Of a stretch of 64,000 nt of DNA, positions 47,501 through 57,828 are shown piece by piece. The stretch's first letter is position 1. Every line of letters starts with the position of its first letter. The stretch spans positions 1 through 64,000 of the forward strand of contig CACVAU010000085.1 of NCBI GenBank assembly GCA_902727915.1, written 5' to 3'. The stretch comes from an uncultured Sulfurovum sp. Its GTDB lineage: Bacteria > Campylobacterota > Campylobacteria > Campylobacterales > Sulfurovaceae. Made by a program: the position numbers and the translations under genes. A model generated the notes under the pieces. That model was not told the DNA's origin and searched no databases. It was given only the letters and a program-made list of their open reading frames with translations.

Positions 47501-50500
47501 TTGCACTTAAAACAGCATTGGTCACTGAACCATTATTTACATAGTCACTGGGAGATGTTGCATTTGCTTCTACTGTATTGTTACCATCAAAAAGTTGATA
47601 ATCAAATGAGATACTTGAGTCAGAAACTTGGTCTAAAGTTACGCTAAATGTTAGGTTTGTCGTTCCTGAGTCACCTTCTAAAACACGTGAATCTAAAATA
47701 GATAAGGAGGTAGGGGAACCACAATTAGTACTTAATCGACTTGTCCCATCCCAATTTCTTCCAGCTAACTCATTAGTATAAATTTGAGAAACTTTAGTAG
47801 AATTGAGTTCTCCATTATAGATTTTTATTTCATCCATATAATCTTTAAAGTGATAATGAGGATGTCCTATTGGGCTATCTGTTTTTCCTGCAATACTAAC
47901 TTTAGAACGAATATTTGCTCTGCTTGGAATTGGTGTTCCTGATTGGGTTAGTGTTTGGAGTGTACCGTCAATATAAAGTTTGGATTTTGTAATATCTCCA
48001 TTATTAAAAACAGCAACAATGTGATGCCATTCATGGGCATAAGAAGTATAGTCCACCCCCAATATATCTGCGTTTCCAGTATTAAATCCTAATTGACCAT
48101 CATTTTTAATAAAGAAACTATATCTATCTAATACTTCTCCCCATGAGACCAGTGATGCACCCCAGTTATACCCATCTGAAAGCGTTGAACCATTCCATTT
48201 AATCCAAAAAGATACCGTATTGTTCTCTCCATCATTAAAGTTTAGTGTTGAGGCTCCTAAATCTTTGGTAATAATACCTTCTTCAAACTTTGCAGCACGA
48301 TTAATAATTTTTTCACTCTCACTGCTTACTATGGTACCAGTCACATCTCTATTGGCAATTTCGATATTACCATCAAAATTATTACCACTACTATCTTTGA
48401 CTTTTAAGTTTGTAAAGTCACATTCATCAAAACGGTACTCAACAATCAGTTCAGGCGTTGTATCACAGCCCCCACAACAATCAACACCAAAATTAAAGTC
48501 ATCAAGTCTAATACCATTGTTTCCACTACTTTGGTCATCATAAACATAAATTCTAATCGTGTATGTCTTGTTTGGTTCTAATAATATAAATTCTGTAGGA
48601 TTATACTCATAAGTTTGGTGACTACCTGGTGTATTTGGATTATCAGGTTGTCCTGATGTATATCCTTGTTGTTGGGCATCCGTAAGTGTTTTTAAATGAT
48701 TAGAAAAGTTTGCTTGATCAGATACTAAAATAGAAAATTTATAAGGGTAATAGTCTACTTGGTGTCCATTGGCAACGGTAAAGACATATCGACTAATATA
48801 TTTATTGCCTGTAAAATTAGCTGTGGTGAACTTATATTCAACATAATCATTATCACTAATAGCACCTTCTAGGGTAGATTGATCGACACCTTCCATACTT
48901 AAATGACTTCCAGCAATGGTCGCTTGAATTCCTGATCCATGAGTTTCATCAAATGCTTGACTAATTACGGTATCATCTTTCCCAGACTTGATATCATTGG
49001 GGTAACTTTCCCAATATCGGTTTGATGTGGGAGTATTATCAGGGCTATTGTGCCACCATCCTGCTACATAATTTCCAGTACCTGCTGTACCTATTGAACA
49101 ACTTGCTGGAGGTGGTTCATTTGCACAGCCAGGCGTACTAAATAATTCAGATATCTCAGTAATATCTAAAGCACGTTCATAGACTCTAACTTCATCTAAT
49201 TTACCTGGAAAAGTTTCACTATCATCATTATTTCCCCCAATTCGGGTAGGTTTATCGGTACCTGTTTGATGAGAAACTCCAGTGGCTGTTTCTTTTAAGT
49301 TCCCATCGACATAAATTTTGGCAACTTGACTACTTTGGTCATAAGTAAAAACCAAATGGTGCCAGTCTCCATCACTCATGTCCTCCTCTGCACTAAAGTA
49401 ATGACTACCATTCCTTAATTGAGGTTTACAACTTCCTCCATTGATGTACATACCCACATGACCAGTTCTCCATCTATTCTGTTCAAAAATGGCTGTGGTT
49501 GAGGGACAAGAATTACTATCAAGCTTTGCCCAAAGTGATACTGTATAGCTTGAAGTTGATAAATCATTGTGGTCACTGGGTTCAACATAGTCATCATCAT
49601 TAAATTGAAGTGCAGTACCATCAATTCCTGTTGTCCATGATGGTGAATTATAAAGGGTCATATCATAACTGTTATGTTCATCAAAAGCTTTTGTTCCAGA
49701 ACCTTCATTGAATGACCAATAGGCAAGTAGCCCATCAGTGGTACAACTACCAGGTATGGGTGTTTCTTTAATGCTTATTTCATAATCTTCAATTTCTCCA
49801 TCAGGAGAGACAAAGTAGTTGTTTTCATAACTCGTACCATTGGCATAGTGTTCACTATCACATCGATAGACACGTGAAGTGGTAAGTCGAATACGCATAA
49901 TAGTGTTACCAACCGTTAAATTATTCATTTTAGGTGAATAACTATTTGACCATTGTATGGTAACAGTTTGGCTTGAAGAGGAAGAGGGGATAACTAAGTT
50001 ATTGGTATTAATCGCTTCATACTCTTCAAAAATACCATTTCTATCAAAATCAATCCATGCTGTTATGTAAGCATTTTGTCCACTATTATTAAAGACTTTA
50101 ACAGGAACATCATAGTTACTGTTTTCAATAAATAGTGTTGGTGGTATCGTAACCCCATCACTATCATCACTACCATCTCCTGAAGCATCACTTGAGGATT
50201 GTTGATTATTTTCAGTATCAGGTTTTGTATCTCCTAAATAAAGGTTATCAGAAGGTATATGACTTACATGAGGATATTCTTCAGGAGCATCTCCATAATC
50301 TTTTTTTTCAGTTTCAGAGGCACAAAAATCATGACTACTCGTACCTCCTGTTGGTGTACCTGTAGGATAATTGTAGTTATCAAGATAAGTAACAATAGCA
50401 GAAGTTGTATTCACAGCATAAAAGTCTGTTCCTAGTACAAGAACTAAATTTCCTTTAGAGTCATTAAACATGGGAATAGCTACTGATGAAAAAGTATTTC

Positions 50501-51797
50501 CATTACTATGGGTAATGACTTTGTTAGAAACCATACTTCCGTTGAGAACATCTATTTGGATAAGACGTACTTGATTGGCAATGGTAACTGTCCAATAAAG
50601 ATAACCATTACTCCATGCAAGGTCACCACCATAAGTGCTAATAGAACCAATGTTGTCAACATAAGCAACAAGTGTGGTATTATTAGGAGCATCTGCTGAG
50701 AATGTTACGACAGCAGCTCGATTATTATAAGAAGTAATGCTATATAACAGACCATTCTTATCTGAAACTAAAGCAAGACTTTCATAGGTATTATTTGAAC
50801 CAGCAATCATACCTTTATTTGAGATAATTTGTTTGGTTAAAGGATTGATTTCAAGTAACTCACTCCCTGTGATTGTTGCATAAAGTTTACCGTCATTGTT
50901 ATAGGCTAAGTCCCAAAAACCATTTTGATTGCTTGTTGTAAGCGTTTCATTAGAAGCTTGTTTTGTTGAAGCATTCCAATCAAGTTGCGCGATGCCTCCA
51001 TTTTCATACTTACCAATTAAGATTGTCTCATTAATATTTTCTTCTAAACATGTGGGTGATACAAATTCATCTTCACCAATTGCATAAAACTTTAAATCGG
51101 CTCCTGCTGTCCATTGTCGTAAACCATAAATTTGAGATACCCCAAAATCTGAAGCTTTAATAACACCCATCCATGGATGTTGATAAGGTGAAAAAGGCCC
51201 CCCTATACCAAAATCTGGATCCCATCCATTGCTGTTATTACTGGTTTCTGGAAAAACAACGATATCACCGATAGGATTACCTGATATATCAAGTGCTTGA
51301 AGTTTAAATTCATTATTTCCTTCTCGTTCATGATAAAAAATATAATCATCACTTTCAAGATAATAACCATTGTATGTAATGTCCATAATTAATCGTTCAT
51401 TACTTTCATCATCATTACTTACATAATCTTTAATATTAGTTGTATTTAAAGCACTCTCTGCATTCGCATTGGTTGCATCTAAGGCATTATCGTTAAATAC
51501 AACACCCTTATTTGAATCACTAAGACTTAAATAGTCAGCGTGGAGTGTAACAGAAATGTCATTAGTGGCAAAATTATCAAGTACCGTACCATTATCTAAG
51601 GTTACTTTTTTGATATAAACAGGAGTTGAATAGTTCACAGAGACAGGTTTTGTTCCTGACTCTACTTGGATATAATCAGTTCCATTGATAATATATTCAA
51701 CTTCTTGTATTTTGTAGGTTGTTCCATTAATTGTAGCTGCATAGAGTGAGTGAGTCAGTATGAAGAGTAGAATAAATAAGTATTTCAATGAACTCAT
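38508..51797 (-). CDS. Giant secreted MshQ-like adhesin A (4429 aa)
   Basis: Sec signal (residues 1-20), then in order: propeller-like region (~248-490); GEVED-type domain ending DGEIEDY (~500-670); LamG 1 (~687-883); an unnamed ~200-residue domain starting GWWHNSP (~905-1106); LamG 2 (~1113-1350); Calx-beta (~1360-1483); a second GW(Y)NNSP domain (~1503-1685); thrombospondin-3-like calcium module 1 (~1686-1856); right-handed beta-helix opening [15 protein letters not shown] (~1866-2330); a carbohydrate-binding-like beta domain (~2416-2612); calcium module 2 (~2613-2773); two Calx-beta-like units; a Tyr/Trp-rich segment (~2976-3036); a degenerate Calx-beta; LamG 3 and 4 (~3153-3606); Calx-beta (~3610-3733); and the shared C-terminal module (~3736-4429) with DDFAIRP and a final Trp. 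Boundaries are approximate. No frameshift was found over 13.3 kb. Probable surface or pilus-tip adhesin. Confidence 0.85.
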   Translation of the reverse strand: MSSLKYLFILLFILTHSLYAATINGTTYKIQEVEYIINGTDYIQVESGTKPVSVNYSTPVYIKKVTLDNGTVLDNFATNDISVTLHADYLSLSDSNKGVVFNDNALDATNANAESALNTTNIKDYVSNDDESNERLIMDITYNGYYLESDDYIFYHEREGNNEFKLQALDISGNPIGDIVVFPETSNNSNGWDPDFGIGGPFSPYQHPWMGVIKASDFGVSQIYGLRQWTAGADLKFYAIGEDEFVSPTCLEENINETILIGKYENGGIAQLDWNASTKQASNETLTTSNQNGFWDLAYNNDGKLYATITGSELLEINPLTKQIISNKGMIAGSNNTYESLALVSDKNGLLYSITSYNNRAAVVTFSADAPNNTTLVAYVDNIGSISTYGGDLAWSNGYLYWTVTIANQVRLIQIDVLNGSMVSNKVITHSNGNTFSSVAIPMFNDSKGNLVLVLGTDFYAVNTTSAIVTYLDNYNYPTGTPTGGTSSHDFCASETEKKDYGDAPEEYPHVSHIPSDNLYLGDTKPDTENNQQSSSDASGDGSDDSDGVTIPPTLFIENSNYDVPVKVFNNSGQNAYITAWIDFDRNGIFEEYEAINTNNLVIPSSSSSQTVTIQWSNSYSPKMNNLTVGNTIMRIRLTTSRVYRCDSEHYANGTSYENNYFVSPDGEIEDYEISIKETPIPGSCTTDGLLAYWSFNEGSGTKAFDEHNSYDMTLYNSPSWTTGIDGTALQFNDDDYVEPSDHNDLSTSSYTVSLWAKLDSNSCPSTTAIFEQNRWRTGHVGMYINGGSCKPQLRNGSHYFSAEEDMSDGDWHHLVFTYDQSSQVAKIYVDGNLKETATGVSHQTGTDKPTRIGGNNDDSETFPGKLDEVRVYERALDITEISELFSTPGCANEPPPASCSIGTAGTGNYVAGWWHNSPDNTPTSNRYWESYPNDIKSGKDDTVISQAFDETHGSGIQATIAGSHLSMEGVDQSTLEGAISDNDYVEYKFTTANFTGNKYISRYVFTVANGHQVDYYPYKFSILVSDQANFSNHLKTLTDAQQQGYTSGQPDNPNTPGSHQTYEYNPTEFILLEPNKTYTIRIYVYDDQSSGNNGIRLDDFNFGVDCCGGCDTTPELIVEYRFDECDFTNLKVKDSSGNNFDGNIEIANRDVTGTIVSSESEKIINRAAKFEEGIITKDLGASTLNFNDGENNTVSFWIKWNGSTLSDGYNWGASLVSWGEVLDRYSFFIKNDGQLGFNTGNADILGVDYTSYAHEWHHIVAVFNNGDITKSKLYIDGTLQTLTQSGTPIPSRANIRSKVSIAGKTDSPIGHPHYHFKDYMDEIKIYNGELNSTKVSQIYTNELAGRNWDGTSRLSTNCGSPTSLSILDSRVLEGDSGTTNLTFSVTLDQVSDSSISFDYQLFDGNNTVEANATSPSDYVNNGSVTNAVLSANTQSYDINILVNGDTDIEEDEQFTIIISNLQGATLGNASAIGTIINDDVDLDADDDGILDSIEKGSQSIVYSAGWYNNSPSGTFNQDGYCTNIDNDTHVYGSNDSTIIKTASPFTLGGGIIDNTGGNSQRILTDVASSTLAEAKIGNKYIEYTFETADTLANHTVLDKFAMANSDEEGAYYFSIEFSSDNFVTTTRLISDFHISSTHNRSPFFAISNVTSTKILSPSTTYKFRVYIYGATNSSTRIMFDDLNIGFSTLKDSDNDTIPDYLDLDSDNDGIPDNVEAQTTQGYIPPNKIFTNEGVDTAYASLVNGGLTPINTDGTDEVDYLDLDSDNDGVFDIIESGFTVISDSDNDGRANGNVGNNGIYNHNLVETDDSYSDVNAKSHDGTNFNLQDSDNDTNINGSNATPTTQDFDYRDTVALDPCSGFPNNFVPRENFSDIFVVTNTNNEGAGSLREAILNTNANTSATSIKPNGIRFCIDTVGSHQTIPLLKLGATANALHALKILEPTVVDAWSQGIAGYNGTPLITIDASPLLTELLPSTTAPLHIQNATSSGSEIRGLNVINYTATGIYMYNTSNIRIRGSWVGIDVNGLEQTNIINLTSGAFQSHTVDQLILGGANPEDRNIGSGSSNGALLMSTTNSVIQGNYFGTNPTGLSSVKNTQNGVYLLNTSTDNYIHDNLISGNEQRGIVFNGATIERNLVTHNKIGVDITGNSALSNQEGIVFISASNNEVGTSNIANKNIISGNTRDGVYLQGTATGNLIQNNLIGVGEDNQTNLGNAREGVRIISNDNTILSNIIAYNQQGGIGISTTGIRNKLSKNIIYNNVGLGIDLDLDDVTANDGLINTAKGNSNLDYPIFTNASYETGLLKLQGYVGIKNNPISGSYEIELFQQKDDGDNLGEVELGDGLNIAHGEANQYLLTFTTNSDGTFNTSISTSISLNKPIVATARDILNNTSEFSAPISISLDLDTDDDGILDIVEYGSCTEGVETLIAFEDFGTGNRTSTSYSTYCYEDGTGSSSCTNYSGNINVNDGEYAIVQHANPDASQFGVWTTQGDHTANPNGRMMVVNASLEADEFYRHTFSVIPNAPLTVDLWILNILNVGVNQTFPNVSFHLETLDGTQIGQMLNTGDILQDATWNNYSLSINPEENSQVQIVLQNNAPGGGGNDLALDDITIKQVLCDSDNDTVPDYLDLDSDNDGIPDNIEAQTTQDYIKPNRVFDEDGVDTAYNGGLTTTVDTDGDNMADYLDVDSDNDNIFDINESGLGNNDTNNDGRTNADVGINGLDNGTSYEHNDSYIDVNGLAYENLLFNLQDSDGDMNQDGLNAAPLGLDFDYRDNIDDPLTITVNNLEKLEGDDEETEFTIPLTLSRPAPTGGITINYSPSGEEVYTDDFAQVDVEHFFKENPNPVVDRNPNPNNIEIHIHKWGKTHIDEGNSGTEKLKFLVKLNKRAPEGGVQVNIGTRNITATEGEDFTKTTSSVYFEAGEKWKIVSYLINGDTTLEENEEFEVYIHSPINARLHKSHIKITATIKNDDTDNEDSSNTTSYKRYWSSWNIYQFSYWKYSTFYSKKYNSYETYYIEELNMTPNSKYPLYNKAIQKNSIQQKDTVDTLQQATTASEDVEIMSTYIKEGETEGNITMLIQGDISVEDNEAFNLSLSSPDDVLFIVDDNISNKTSLSSKETNSVTTTNKNNLKSSLKTTTSKTIIVVIINDDNLTDALVADYRFDECYWDGTNNEVIDNSGNDLHGTALNSANTIVNGKIQRAGYFTGTGAAVSVPDDAQLQPETITVSAWVNPKNLTDWDSVVSKSSTSSKNDGWGLTSYEDPNEIHFYINHWEDHNVKATLASGWSHVVGTYDGESINIYVNGVLENSTAYISTINHSSSVLSIGRNNGDAYSWQGNIDEVKIFAHAFTDADINTTYHNELAGFNWDGTVRTPVSCSALNNIVAEYKMDECFWNGVANEVLDASGNSLHGTAYNSANTIADAKVGRSGIFDASEASYVSVNHNDLLNPVGDFSVSTWFKAKSYSTWNGVFSKLEDGSSELNKKDGWNIQAGTGFDIASLQGNTSTGWAYLQSTTTPQTDQWYHAVMVHSANESKLYINGISERTINRTIEHNSGPLQIARFYTDLNTLTFDGQIDESKIFHGALTDTEVQEIYSNENTGLNWDGTVRVQPTCVVPNLSISDVSEEEKDSGSTAFTFNLRLDTAPLTAVSVFYTVDDGINAIAPMGSATVADNDYVSNSNIIEFGLGQTEANITVNVVGDMRMEPNEEFYVNLTAPQRLNLADTQARGIIKNDDLVSFSVERTDSNAPEFIAPTSEYDFKRKQQFYTQITNQDFDYSIVSYEKNTTDHHEADIQDLTLKIELYDKNSTTPNDILYTHYAYFDNNAKSRIIFDTNKFDLQIAQATRRAQFKITALLDANGSLLYGQYNNDADFTNAQNTLSTQEIEGQSDDFAIRPLAYRVKIQENNTTYKINDSDNTNVHLAAEYDYKLSVDASMDNSDSLANTYKTLNSQELNATLIFEDKSTCHQTNNITDMAINNNYNFIDGSLQNAEISHNNVGKYTFHITDINWTNTDIDSNGDSELSGCIFNSSSNTLVNNRYGCNFSSNTPNSSNYNPLNIEYEAYEFNLTNTSLENIHNSPESYLYMGDLNLSQKMGVNLFTDIIAQGEKHTPLSNFTNSCASKPVNLNLNYIITTDSLDNNTTYPELLTYHNTVQSFKRIISLNGDTPFNVEETHLSDIYTLPANAFLDVNEGNSSINILYNISKELNETMNPIHVNLLSIEANATESTFKMQDNNETAKEADSTGEIPNGERDFYYSRVAPDMENYPESYELNQTTPLGVEFFCDLNVAWCSQALPSTVALNSKHTKYGWYTVKRHNTTRDGTITQLVPNSPDVNIHPSDTNLTINRGKYGNVITEYMGNALNNKVTQRVGVEVMVNVDPWLQYHADITRNGNPFYRVTYKNPNFGILSGVGESGNMLNMNANEKASNRMSW
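43480..43960 (-). repeat. TSP3-like calcium module 2 inside adhesin A
   Basis: About 160 codons with repeated [27 protein letters not shown] calcium loops (quoted as consensus), ending [13 protein letters not shown] and FDYRD. It matches module 1 (46230-46740) along its length, including EAQTTQ, GVDTAY and DSYxDVN landmarks. The two copies flank the beta-helix and an intervening beta domain. Confidence 0.7.
46230..46740 (-). repeat. TSP3-like calcium module 1 inside adhesin A
   Basis: About 170 codons with the same series of Asp/Asn-rich calcium loops as 43480-43960 ([19 protein letters not shown] at the start, [13 protein letters not shown] near the end, FDYRD last). Similar length and landmark order indicate an internal duplication. 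Confidence 0.7.
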
Positions 51798-51952
51798 AAT
51801 TAAATCCTATTATTAAAGTATAATTAATAATAGAATATTTAATCTGTACTTAGTTAAAGTTTAAACTATTAATATAGTTTATAATTTTAATTTTAATTTT
51901 AATATTTAAAAATAATTTATAATATTTAAAAATACATCTCTAAAGTAGGCTG

Positions 51953-54900
51953 TTACCAATCTATTTTAGAGTTCTTTTCACTGTTAGATCCACTACTGAT
52001 AATATTACCAGTTTCACCAATACCTGAGAGTTCGGAAGCATTTTGCTCACTACAACTAACGGTATAAGTTGGACGACCATTATTTGATGGATTATCATGA
52101 TAGAGTAAAGAAGTATCAGGTGTAATATTGATTGTGGCTTGATCATTAACACCTGAACAGTTATTAAATGTCTCTTGAATAGTTGGATTTCTTCCCAAGG
52201 TAAAACTAATATTATTATCAGGTGCTATTGTCAGTAGCAGTGGACGACTTGTAGCTAAGGTTTGGACAAGACCATCTAAGGTTTGATTATGATTCATAGA
52301 AATATACCATCCGTCATTGACTCTTGCAATACCTGTTTTATCTGTATTTTCTGGAATACCTGTTTTTTCACAATAAGCAATTTTTGCTTGACAGAAGATG
52401 TCTATGTTCAAAGGGGTATTGATAGTAGGGTTACTATAAAAATAAACTTTTGGATAATTGATTTTATCAGGTGCAACCCTACTAAAGTAAAAGTTTCGTA
52501 TATCATTATTTAAGTCTTGGCTTCCAATTGGAAAGTAGTTGGGTGTTATTTTACCATTGGCTGAAGAGTTTGAGGCAATAGAGTTTGCATCTAAGCTATC
52601 AAATGTCATTTGCACAGGATTAATGGGTAAAGATAGGTGTTTTTGGATGTTATATCTTAAGTCTAAGAAGCTTGTTCCATTATTTTCATCTAAAAATTTA
52701 TTGGCATTAATATTTAAAGGTGTTGCCATATTTGTAATGTTGTCAAAAGTTCTTGTGCTTAAAGGCTCATTATTAAAACGTGCCATACGGTTGATATTGA
52801 CAGCAACTTGGTGTCGTGTAGGATGCTTAGCTGTTTTGATAGAAGTAGCTCCATCATCTGTTGTCATATTAACATCTAACATCAGGACAATATCTTCAGC
52901 AAAACAATTTTCTGTAAAGTTAGTTGTTGTTCCATCATCTTCATTTTTTGCAGTAATTGAACCGAGAAATTGTAAGGAAACATTATGGTCATCAATATCA
53001 ACTTTTGACATATAGATAAAATCATCATGCCCACTACTTGGTAAATTATTCATACTAAAATCAACATCAAAGTAGTAAGGATAAAAAGAGAGGTTTATGT
53101 CTGAAATACCTTCAATATGACAACCAGAAGGTTTGTTTGGATTTCTTGAAACTGTACTGTCATTATCAATACATTGATTTTTAGATGCATCTACTGTTGT
53201 CCAAGTACTATCTAAGAGATTTAAAACATATTTACCGACATTTGTATGGTTAAAGTTTAAATCATTAAATCTACCGTCTGAAAAATTGGTATTAATGGTT
53301 CCATTACTGTCATCCACACAACTAGAAGAAGAAGCAAAAGCTAAGTTAGCAGTAAAGTTTGCATTATAGCCTTTTGAGGCGCTATAGTTGTTACTAGGAT
53401 ATTGCGTAGCAATGACGGTTAAGTTATAATCATAACCAGCTGCAACACGTAAAGGATTTGGAAAGCTATTGATGTTTTCTTTGCGTATAATATCTGCATC
53501 AGCAATGCTAACATAAAAATCTTCAGGGCGAATCGCAAAGTTATCTTGGGCATCATCTAAGCGACTATTGGTACAGAGTGCTGGAGTACTAAGACAGTTT
53601 TCCTGAATAATATTACCAGCTGTATCAACACCATAGGTCACTCTAAAACGTGCATCTTTGGTAGCAGGTAAATCATTTAAGTCATTGAGAGGATGGGTAA
53701 TATTAATACGCGAAGTTGATAAAGTATCTAAAATATGAAAAGAGTATTGGTAAAGAGAAGTATTACTTTCCATATTCATTAAATCAATTTTAACTGTAAC
53801 GTTGCTTACATCTTTTTCAGCTGAAAAGTCTTCTTCATAAAATACCAAAGAGTAATTAAAGTCACGACCAACTGTTTGCGTATACCAAGCATTACGTTCA
53901 TCACTCATAATAACATAACCTCCACTGTCAGTACGTTCTATATTAAACTTACCTCTTAAAGCATCTGATCCAAATCGTACCATATAGTCTTCAACCTCAC
54001 CATCAGTGGCTGTTTCGGTAGGGTTTAAGTTTGGTGTTGAAGAGTATCTAAAACGTAAATAGGTATTAGTATTACTGCTTAGACCATTAGGAACATTAAC
54101 AGAAATTATATGTGTTCCTGTTGTTAATGAACGTGCTGTTATGATATTTTCTCCAGCATCATTAAAGTCTCCATCTATGTTGTAATCAATCCAAACATTT
54201 AGGTATCCAACTTTAGAGACTTTTACTTTCAAATCATGTAAGGTATTGAGTGCTAAAAATGTACCATTTAGGTCACTCCCATCGGCTAGGGTAACCCCAT
54301 CTTCATCATCAATTCCGTCAAGGTCATCCCCATCAGCATTTACTGTATTGAAGGTATAAACATCATGATCAACATCATCACCCATAAAAATGTTATTAGA
54401 AATATTATGTTTTGCTGTTCCATAAGAGACAGGAGCATCTCCATAGTCATTGAATACTAAAGCAGCATTGACACAGTTTGCGCCATCATTAAATGTCGCA
54501 GATTGTGAATTAGAAACTAAATTCTTGTCTCCTGTTGCGATGTTAAATTCAAAAAAACCATTACCTTTACTATCATTGGCGAAGAAACGACCATTTTTAT
54601 CAGAAAATGAGGAGTCAAATTCATAACCAGGATGATCGAGACCGATTTGCGTGACTGTTCCATTACTAACATTTATTTGGGTTAATTTACCATTTTTATC
54701 AACACCATACAAAAAAGTATTATCAGGAATAGCATCATTAATATTTTTGTAAAATGAAAAATCTTGAATGGCTACTTCTTGAGAGAGCGTAATTTCTGTA
54801 ACAGATTTATCTGAAAGTTTGATTCTATAAAGCTCTTTTTGTTTACTTCTTCGACCTGTCACATAATAATAACCATCAGCAATGGCTCCTGCATAAAGTT

Positions 54901-57727
54901 GTTTGCTATTAAAGCGACTAGGTAATCCAGCAACTGTACCTAAATTAGTAACATTTGCCCCTCGACTAAGTCGAACGAGTTCTTTATGGTAGAGACCATA
55001 AATGAAGTTATCATCAGGGTTATAAGCTGTTGCATTATATAAGTCTGTAGCACCTGTATCTTCCATCACGATGAAATCAAAAGGATTTTTTGTAGTATCT
55101 ATTTTATGGAGCCACATTTTACCATTGGCACCATTTTGTCTATTGGTACTACTGGAGATGTACATAGCATTATCACAAGTAAATGGGTCACTAGGAGTAT
55201 AACAACCACAATCTCTGCTTGTTCCATCCATATTTCTATCATTGATAACATTTTGGTAAAGGTTATCAACTTGAATAGCATTCATTTCACCTTCAAAAAT
55301 ATAAAATTCATCGTAATAGCCAGAAAGCCTTGTCATCTTAAAGTCATCACTAATACTTCTAATCCCACCTGTATAGGGATTAGTACCTTTTTCTACACCA
55401 TTAATATAAAGTTTCATGCCTTGTGTTCCAAAGCTAATGGTTACATGTATCCACTGTGTATCTAAATCTGTTCCATCATTCAATGTGGTAAAAAACACTT
55501 CGTTAGTAAGTATAATATTTCCATCAAGATGAACTTTAATAGTACCTTTCTTTTTATCTCCACCAACACGAACAACTTGTACTTTAAAAGCACCTTTTTC
55601 AAACATCCAAGAGTCTTCAGTATCTGTCCAAACATTATGATGGTCATAAAGAAGCATAGAAACAGTTCCGTTGTCTAGTTCATAAGCAGAATGATGAGGT
55701 ATCATGGCTGTGCTACTACTACTGTTTTTACCTTTTAATGCAGTACACATATAGGATTTGTCATCATTGTTAACAATGCTAGTGCTTCCACTGATTACAT
55801 TGTTTCCAATACTAGAATGGTCAATTTTCCACTCATCAGCACCACAGTCATCAAATCTAAATTCTCCTATATTTCTAATGCTTGAAGGATTGCTATCATC
55901 ATTTAAAATAAGCCCTTTTACCTGAATAGTTGAAGAACTCAGTTTTAAATTAGAAGAGGCATTAAAAATCTTAAGAGAAAATGTTTCATTAGGTTCAAAC
56001 GTTGTGTCTCCTTGAATTTTGACTGGAATGGTTAAGCTTCTTTCTCCTCCTACAAAAGTATGTGTTTTCGTATTAATTTTTACATAATCATTATTAGAAC
56101 TTAATGCTGTATCATCTTCTGTTTTATAATCAAATGAAGAACCAGCAACAGCTACTTGGTCAAGTTGTAAGGTAAAATTTAAATCTTTTTGACCAGCATT
56201 CCCTTCGACCATAGAATAAGAACCTAAGTCAAAACTTAATTCAGGGTAAGTACCATCATCATTGATAATATTTCCTCTTGCTGTATGTCCATGAATGACA
56301 ATATTATTTTCATTTGTAAATTTTAAATAAAAGGTTTCATCATTTTCTATTTGTGTATCTCCATTAATGGTTACAGGTATGTTGATGTCTCGTGTCCCAA
56401 CAGGAATATTGTAAGTGCTTGTGCTAATGCCTACATAATCATTATCTGAAGTACGTGCATCATCATCTTGAGTATAGTATTCAAATGAACTACCTGCAAT
56501 AGCATCAGCATCTAAAGTAAAATTAAAATTGAGTATTTTAGTACTGCTATTTCCTTCAACAATAGAGAGGTCAGCTGTAGAAAAGTCAACCCCTGGATAA
56601 GTACCATCATCATTCAAAATTTCAGATTCAGAATCACTGTCTATGATATAAGGACTACCTGAAATAAGCATTTTAAGATTCTCATCAGGTTCAATAATAT
56701 TATCACCAATAATAGGTACATTGATAATCTTTTCTCTATCCCCTAGATTAAAAGTGACAGAACTGCTGGTAGTTATATAGTCTGATCCAGCTGTAGCAGA
56801 AGGACTCGATCCATCTTGTGTTGTATAGTCAATGGTTAGAGGCGTTGCTGAGGGATAATCTTTTGCTAAGAAAATTTTAAATTCCATTGTATTGCTATCA
56901 CCACTATTACCTTCTAAGACATCTGAACTGGTTATGTCAACTTGTATGCCATCATCATCGTTAATAAAAACGAAAGCTTCATTATCAACAAGTGTTCCAC
57001 TGGAAATAGAATCAATAATAACTTTAAATTTTTTAAGTGACTCAGGGATAACATCACCTTTTACCGTAATTGGAATAGTCACACTGTTACTATTGGCTGG
57101 AACATTAATTGTACCACTCGCACTGCTATAGTCTGTTCCAGCCAAAGCTGTATCGTCTTCAGTATGATAATTTAGGGTTAAGGCTGAGGGAATATTTTGA
57201 TTAAATTGAGCAATGACAGAAAGAACTTGATCACTGTCAGTCTCTGTCACACCTGTGTCAGCAAAATTATTAAGCTTTAAAGGTTGAATATCATCATCAA
57301 TAATACTGGCACTGGCAGTGGTATTGTTTACTTGATACCCTGTGGTAGTATTTGAAATGGCTAAGGAAAAGTTTTCTGTAACTTCGTAAGTACTATCATC
57401 TAAAATAACAACAGAAATACTTTGGCTAAGAGGAGATGCAACGCGTGTTGGGGCATCACAAGCACCATAAAATATGATGGTACCACTTTGTGAGCTGTAG
57501 TCACTACCTGCTGTAGCTGAGTTGTTTTGGGTCGTATAACTAATGGGTACAACATTACACCAATCAGCTTCTTCACTTAGTGTGATTGTAAACACGCTTG
57601 TTCCAACATTTTCTTGTACAATTGGAGCATTATTCATCGTAATTTGAATATCTGAACCATCTGCCTGTAGTAACTTGCTAAAAAAAATTAAGTAGAGAAA
57701 GATTAAGTACTTAAAACTTATATTCAT
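51953..57727 (-). CDS. Giant secreted MshQ-like adhesin B (1924 aa)
   Basis: Sec signal (1-22), then five consecutive Calx-beta domains (about 24-150, 151-262, 263-378, 379-495, 496-613). Each ends in a DD or NDD calcium motif, and the last two share GTYP at their starts. A LamG-like domain (~615-840) ends in RNMDGTSR. A propeller-like segment (~845-1105, WLHKIDTTKNPF, LGTVAGLP, QLYAGAI) is followed by DYGDAPVSYG and a GEVED domain ending DGEVEDY (~1110-1256). The shared C-terminal module (~1260-1924) has FNIERTDS, DNFAIRPEDF, AAGYDYNLTV and terminal LSGIGETG...W. Calcium-stabilised, elongated and extracellular is the expected nature. A 155-base AT-rich gap separates it from adhesin A. Confidence 0.85.
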   Translation of the reverse strand: MNISFKYLIFLYLIFFSKLLQADGSDIQITMNNAPIVQENVGTSVFTITLSEEADWCNVVPISYTTQNNSATAGSDYSSQSGTIIFYGACDAPTRVASPLSQSISVVILDDSTYEVTENFSLAISNTTTGYQVNNTTASASIIDDDIQPLKLNNFADTGVTETDSDQVLSVIAQFNQNIPSALTLNYHTEDDTALAGTDYSSASGTINVPANSNSVTIPITVKGDVIPESLKKFKVIIDSISSGTLVDNEAFVFINDDDGIQVDITSSDVLEGNSGDSNTMEFKIFLAKDYPSATPLTIDYTTQDGSSPSATAGSDYITTSSSVTFNLGDREKIINVPIIGDNIIEPDENLKMLISGSPYIIDSDSESEILNDDGTYPGVDFSTADLSIVEGNSSTKILNFNFTLDADAIAGSSFEYYTQDDDARTSDNDYVGISTSTYNIPVGTRDINIPVTINGDTQIENDETFYLKFTNENNIVIHGHTARGNIINDDGTYPELSFDLGSYSMVEGNAGQKDLNFTLQLDQVAVAGSSFDYKTEDDTALSSNNDYVKINTKTHTFVGGERSLTIPVKIQGDTTFEPNETFSLKIFNASSNLKLSSSTIQVKGLILNDDSNPSSIRNIGEFRFDDCGADEWKIDHSSIGNNVISGSTSIVNNDDKSYMCTALKGKNSSSSTAMIPHHSAYELDNGTVSMLLYDHHNVWTDTEDSWMFEKGAFKVQVVRVGGDKKKGTIKVHLDGNIILTNEVFFTTLNDGTDLDTQWIHVTISFGTQGMKLYINGVEKGTNPYTGGIRSISDDFKMTRLSGYYDEFYIFEGEMNAIQVDNLYQNVINDRNMDGTSRDCGCYTPSDPFTCDNAMYISSSTNRQNGANGKMWLHKIDTTKNPFDFIVMEDTGATDLYNATAYNPDDNFIYGLYHKELVRLSRGANVTNLGTVAGLPSRFNSKQLYAGAIADGYYYVTGRRSKQKELYRIKLSDKSVTEITLSQEVAIQDFSFYKNINDAIPDNTFLYGVDKNGKLTQINVSNGTVTQIGLDHPGYEFDSSFSDKNGRFFANDSKGNGFFEFNIATGDKNLVSNSQSATFNDGANCVNAALVFNDYGDAPVSYGTAKHNISNNIFMGDDVDHDVYTFNTVNADGDDLDGIDDEDGVTLADGSDLNGTFLALNTLHDLKVKVSKVGYLNVWIDYNIDGDFNDAGENIITARSLTTGTHIISVNVPNGLSSNTNTYLRFRYSSTPNLNPTETATDGEVEDYMVRFGSDALRGKFNIERTDSGGYVIMSDERNAWYTQTVGRDFNYSLVFYEEDFSAEKDVSNVTVKIDLMNMESNTSLYQYSFHILDTLSTSRINITHPLNDLNDLPATKDARFRVTYGVDTAGNIIQENCLSTPALCTNSRLDDAQDNFAIRPEDFYVSIADADIIRKENINSFPNPLRVAAGYDYNLTVIATQYPSNNYSASKGYNANFTANLAFASSSSCVDDSNGTINTNFSDGRFNDLNFNHTNVGKYVLNLLDSTWTTVDASKNQCIDNDSTVSRNPNKPSGCHIEGISDINLSFYPYYFDVDFSMNNLPSSGHDDFIYMSKVDIDDHNVSLQFLGSITAKNEDDGTTTNFTENCFAEDIVLMLDVNMTTDDGATSIKTAKHPTRHQVAVNINRMARFNNEPLSTRTFDNITNMATPLNINANKFLDENNGTSFLDLRYNIQKHLSLPINPVQMTFDSLDANSIASNSSANGKITPNYFPIGSQDLNNDIRNFYFSRVAPDKINYPKVYFYSNPTINTPLNIDIFCQAKIAYCEKTGIPENTDKTGIARVNDGWYISMNHNQTLDGLVQTLATSRPLLLTIAPDNNISFTLGRNPTIQETFNNCSGVNDQATINITPDTSLLYHDNPSNNGRPTYTVSCSEQNASELSGIGETGNIISSGSNSEKNSKIDW

Positions 57728-57828
57728 TTTTAATCCTTATTAAATATATAAATTAAAGTATTATAATCTATTTATATTATCTTAAAGTTTAATATAAGTT
57801 TTATATTTTTATATTATATTAAAATATT

